Positions 35,236 to 36,442 of a stretch of 36,442 nucleotides of DNA are shown in pieces. Under the pieces are notes generated by a model. It searched no databases. It was not told the DNA's origin and saw only the letters and a program-made list of their open reading frames with translations. The DNA comes from Acidimicrobiia bacterium (GTDB lineage Bacteria > Actinomycetota > Acidimicrobiia > IMCC26256 > PALSA-610), in the NCBI GenBank assembly GCA_036271555.1, contig DATBAK010000097.1, forward strand, positions 1 through 36,442, written 5' to 3'. Both the position numbers and the translations under genes were made by a program. The first letter of the stretch is position 1. The number at the start of each line of letters is the position of its first letter.

Positions 35236-35242
35236 TATCCTA
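35236..35242. promoter_or_regulatory. Overlapping divergent -10 boxes for birA and the carboxylase alpha gene
   Basis: TATCCTA contains TATCCT on the plus strand, exactly 7 nt before the birA ATG (35249), and TAGGAT on the minus strand, 34 nt before the carboxylase TTG. Both match TANNNT and share five base pairs. The arrangement implies that the two promoters compete for the same DNA. Confidence 0.4.
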
Positions 35243-35248
35243 CGGGTG

Positions 35249-36124
35249 ATGCCCCTGAGTGAGAGCGAATCGGCGGAGCCGATGCGCGTCGAGCGGGGCC
35301 CGAGCGGCCCGGCGCCACGGGCGCCGAGCGCGGGAAGTGCAGCCCCGGCCCGCCGGGACGATCTCGTCGCGCGGCTCGGCGGCACCCGGTTCCACGAGGT
35401 GCGTTGGTTCGAGACGATCGACTCGACGAACCGCTATCTCGTCGACGCCGCGGCCACCGGTGAAGCGCCCGGACTCGTCGCGGTCGCCGACGAGCAACGC
35501 GCGGGGCGCGGGCGTCTCGGCCGCACGTGGGTCGCGCCGCCGGGCGCGTCGTTGCTCACGTCGGTGCTGCTCGGCGACGCGCTCCCGGCGGAGCAGCGCC
35601 ACCTCGTCGTGGTCGCGGCCGCGCTGAGCGCGATCGACGCGGTCGACGCGCTCTGTGCCGTCCGGCCCCGGCTCAAGTGGCCCAACGACCTCGTCGTCGA
35701 CGACCGCAAGCTCGCGGGGCTGCTCGCGGAGGCGACCGGCTCGGGCGCCGTCGTCGTCGGCATGGGGCTCAACGTCGACTGGAACGGCTTCCCGCTCGAC
35801 ATCGCCGCCACCGCGACCGCGTGCAACCGTGAGGGACGCGTCGCGCCGCGTGCCGACCTGCTCGTCGCGTGGCTGCGCGCGTTCGACGCGCGCCTCGACA
35901 CGCTGGCCGCGCGCGGACCCGTCGACCTCCGGAACGAGCACACTGCGAACAGCGCGACCCTCGGCCGGCGCGTCCGCGTCGAGCGCGCGCGCGACGCGCT
36001 CGAAGGCGACGCGGTCGCGCTCACCGACCTCGGGCACCTCGTGGTGCACGCCGACGACGGCGAGGAGCACACCCTGACCGCCGGCGATGTCGTGCACCTG
36101 CGCCCGGCGCCGCCTCCGTCCTGA
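35249..36124 (+). CDS. birA: Biotin--[acetyl-CoA-carboxylase] ligase, monofunctional
   Basis: A 291-residue enzyme that activates biotin with ATP and attaches it to the carrier lysine of carboxylases. The catalytic core begins FHEVRWFETIDSTNRYL. The nucleotide loop GRGRLGRTW is at residues 86-94, KWPNDLVV (Lys143 to Asp147) follows, and the C-terminal SH3-like domain ends in LTAGDVVHLR. There is no N-terminal helix-turn-helix, so it should not be a repressor. Residues 13-30 (RVERGPSGPAPRAPSAGS) are encoded by a family B repeat element and look like a disordered graft. The ATG at 35249 fits a leaderless promoter; ATG 35282 is the alternative. Confidence 0.93.
   Translation: MPLSESESAEPMRVERGPSGPAPRAPSAGSAAPARRDDLVARLGGTRFHEVRWFETIDSTNRYLVDAAATGEAPGLVAVADEQRAGRGRLGRTWVAPPGASLLTSVLLGDALPAEQRHLVVVAAALSAIDAVDALCAVRPRLKWPNDLVVDDRKLAGLLAEATGSGAVVVGMGLNVDWNGFPLDIAATATACNREGRVAPRADLLVAWLRAFDARLDTLAARGPVDLRNEHTANSATLGRRVRVERARDALEGDAVALTDLGHLVVHADDGEEHTLTAGDVVHLRPAPPPS
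35291..35326 (+). repeat. Family B hairpin element, copy 2 (inside birA)
   Basis: 32 of 36 positions match 8111-8146. It contains GGGCC-CGAGC-GGCCC and the self-complementary pair GGCGCC-ACG-GGCGCC (35311-35325). It lies within the predicted birA reading frame and is translated as ERGPSGPAPRAP. Confidence 0.6.
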
Positions 36125-36139
36125 CGAGGCCGCGCCCGA

Positions 36140-36442
36140 CTACGGATCGAGGTCGCGCGCGACGAGCGCGGCGAAGGCGGGCGCGAGACGCGACGCGAGC
36201 GGACCGGGCGCCGCGTACGCGAAGTCCTCACTCCCGTCGACGACGATTCGGTCGACGGCCTGTACCTCGCGGGTCGTCGAGGTGAGGATCACCTCCGACG
36301 CGCGCGCGAGCGCGTCCATCGGCAGGTCGCGCTCGCACGCCTCGATGCCGACGGTCGGGGCGAGCTCGAGCAGCAGACCGCGCGTGACGCCGAGCAGGCA
36401 ACCCGCCGACGCGGGCGGCGTCACGAAGTCGCCGTCGAGCAC
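36140..36442 (-). CDS. Class IV PLP-dependent aminotransferase, C-terminal part
   Basis: The last 100 codons of a gene that enters from beyond the window end. LDGDFVTPPASAGCLLGVTRGLLLEL and RASEVILTSTTREVQAVDRI are the conserved C-terminal segments of the fold-type IV family (branched-chain amino acid aminotransferase, D-amino acid aminotransferase, aminodeoxychorismate lyase). The PLP lysine lies outside the window, so the specific activity cannot be told. It converges with birA with a 15-nt gap. Confidence 0.82.
   Translation of the reverse strand: MLDGDFVTPPASAGCLLGVTRGLLLELAPTVGIEACERDLPMDALARASEVILTSTTREVQAVDRIVVDGSEDFAYAAPGPLASRLAPAFAALVARDLDP

Noticed and set aside
32719-35262. 847-codon plus-strand frame opposite PhzF and the carboxylase gene
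   Set aside because: Shadow of two well-supported minus-strand genes; composition is typical of antisense frames in GC-rich DNA.
35203-35385. Upstream extension of the carboxylase alpha chain
   Set aside because: The added 61 residues are antisense to birA and its family B element; family homology starts at the TTG at 35202.

Overview
The window is a GC-rich, gene-dense chromosomal segment of an actinobacterium, most likely of the class Acidimicrobiia. The lineage is an inference. It rests on very high GC with codons ending in G or C, a MurA with Asp in place of the catalytic Cys, an F420-type luciferase-like oxidoreductase, an LpdA-type flavoprotein like that of mycobacteria, a 13E12-type HNH relic, an acyl-CoA carboxylase alpha chain paired with a monofunctional biotin ligase, and many genes that begin 6-9 nt after a TANNNT box with no ribosome binding site (leaderless style). 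No rRNA, tRNA, CRISPR array, prophage or intact IS element was seen.

Layout. 1-6114 (+): F1Fo ATP synthase operon, atpB(partial)-E-F-H-A-G-D-C, tightly packed except for a 220-nt GC-rich repeat-like spacer between atpA and atpG. 6130-7125 (-): glpX fructose-1,6-bisphosphatase. 7247-10424 (+): SDR dehydrogenase, a B12-dependent acyl-CoA mutase large subunit with isobutyryl-CoA-mutase-type specificity residues, and a small methyltransferase. 10527-13491 (+): a DUF1800/DUF1501 pair (the second with a Tat-like signal), separated by a perfect-period 102-bp tandem duplication. 13618-16827 (-): GT4 glycosyltransferase, methyltransferase and alpha/alpha-toroid protein. 16951-19436 (+): S9 peptidase and an alpha/beta hydrolase. 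19469-23595 (+): murA, NifU-like protein, MeaB-type GTPase, GNAT protein, enoyl-CoA hydratase. 23601-26472 (-): YdcF-like, GalT, SRPBCC and LLM oxidoreductase in a coupled operon. 26535-28824 (+): LpdA-like flavoprotein and a sugar-nucleotide epimerase. 28910-29713: truncated HNH/DUF222 relic. 29714-32547: two divergent secreted beta-propeller genes. 32557-35202 (-): acyl-CoA carboxylase alpha chain, then PhzF. 35249-36124 (+): birA. 36140-end (-): C-terminal part of a class IV aminotransferase.

Functional links. The ATP synthase is complete apart from the start of subunit a, and its c-ring residues look proton-type. The mutase, MeaB, enoyl-CoA hydratase and biotin carboxylase suggest acyl-CoA (branched or odd-chain) metabolism, although the mutase's B12-binding subunit is not here. 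Biotin carboxylase and biotin ligase are divergent neighbours sharing a very compact promoter region. GalT and the epimerase suggest sugar-nucleotide supply.

The least explained structure is a set of short GC-rich intergenic elements. Family A (11786-11864, 11888-11966, 21078-21157) has conserved ends around a variable middle of exactly 29 nt. Family B is a 36-nt hairpin element at 8111-8146 and 35291-35326 that runs into gene starts and is translated into the BirA N-terminus. Related material lies at 3117-3336 and 13492-13617. No clear new enzymatic or defence system was found.
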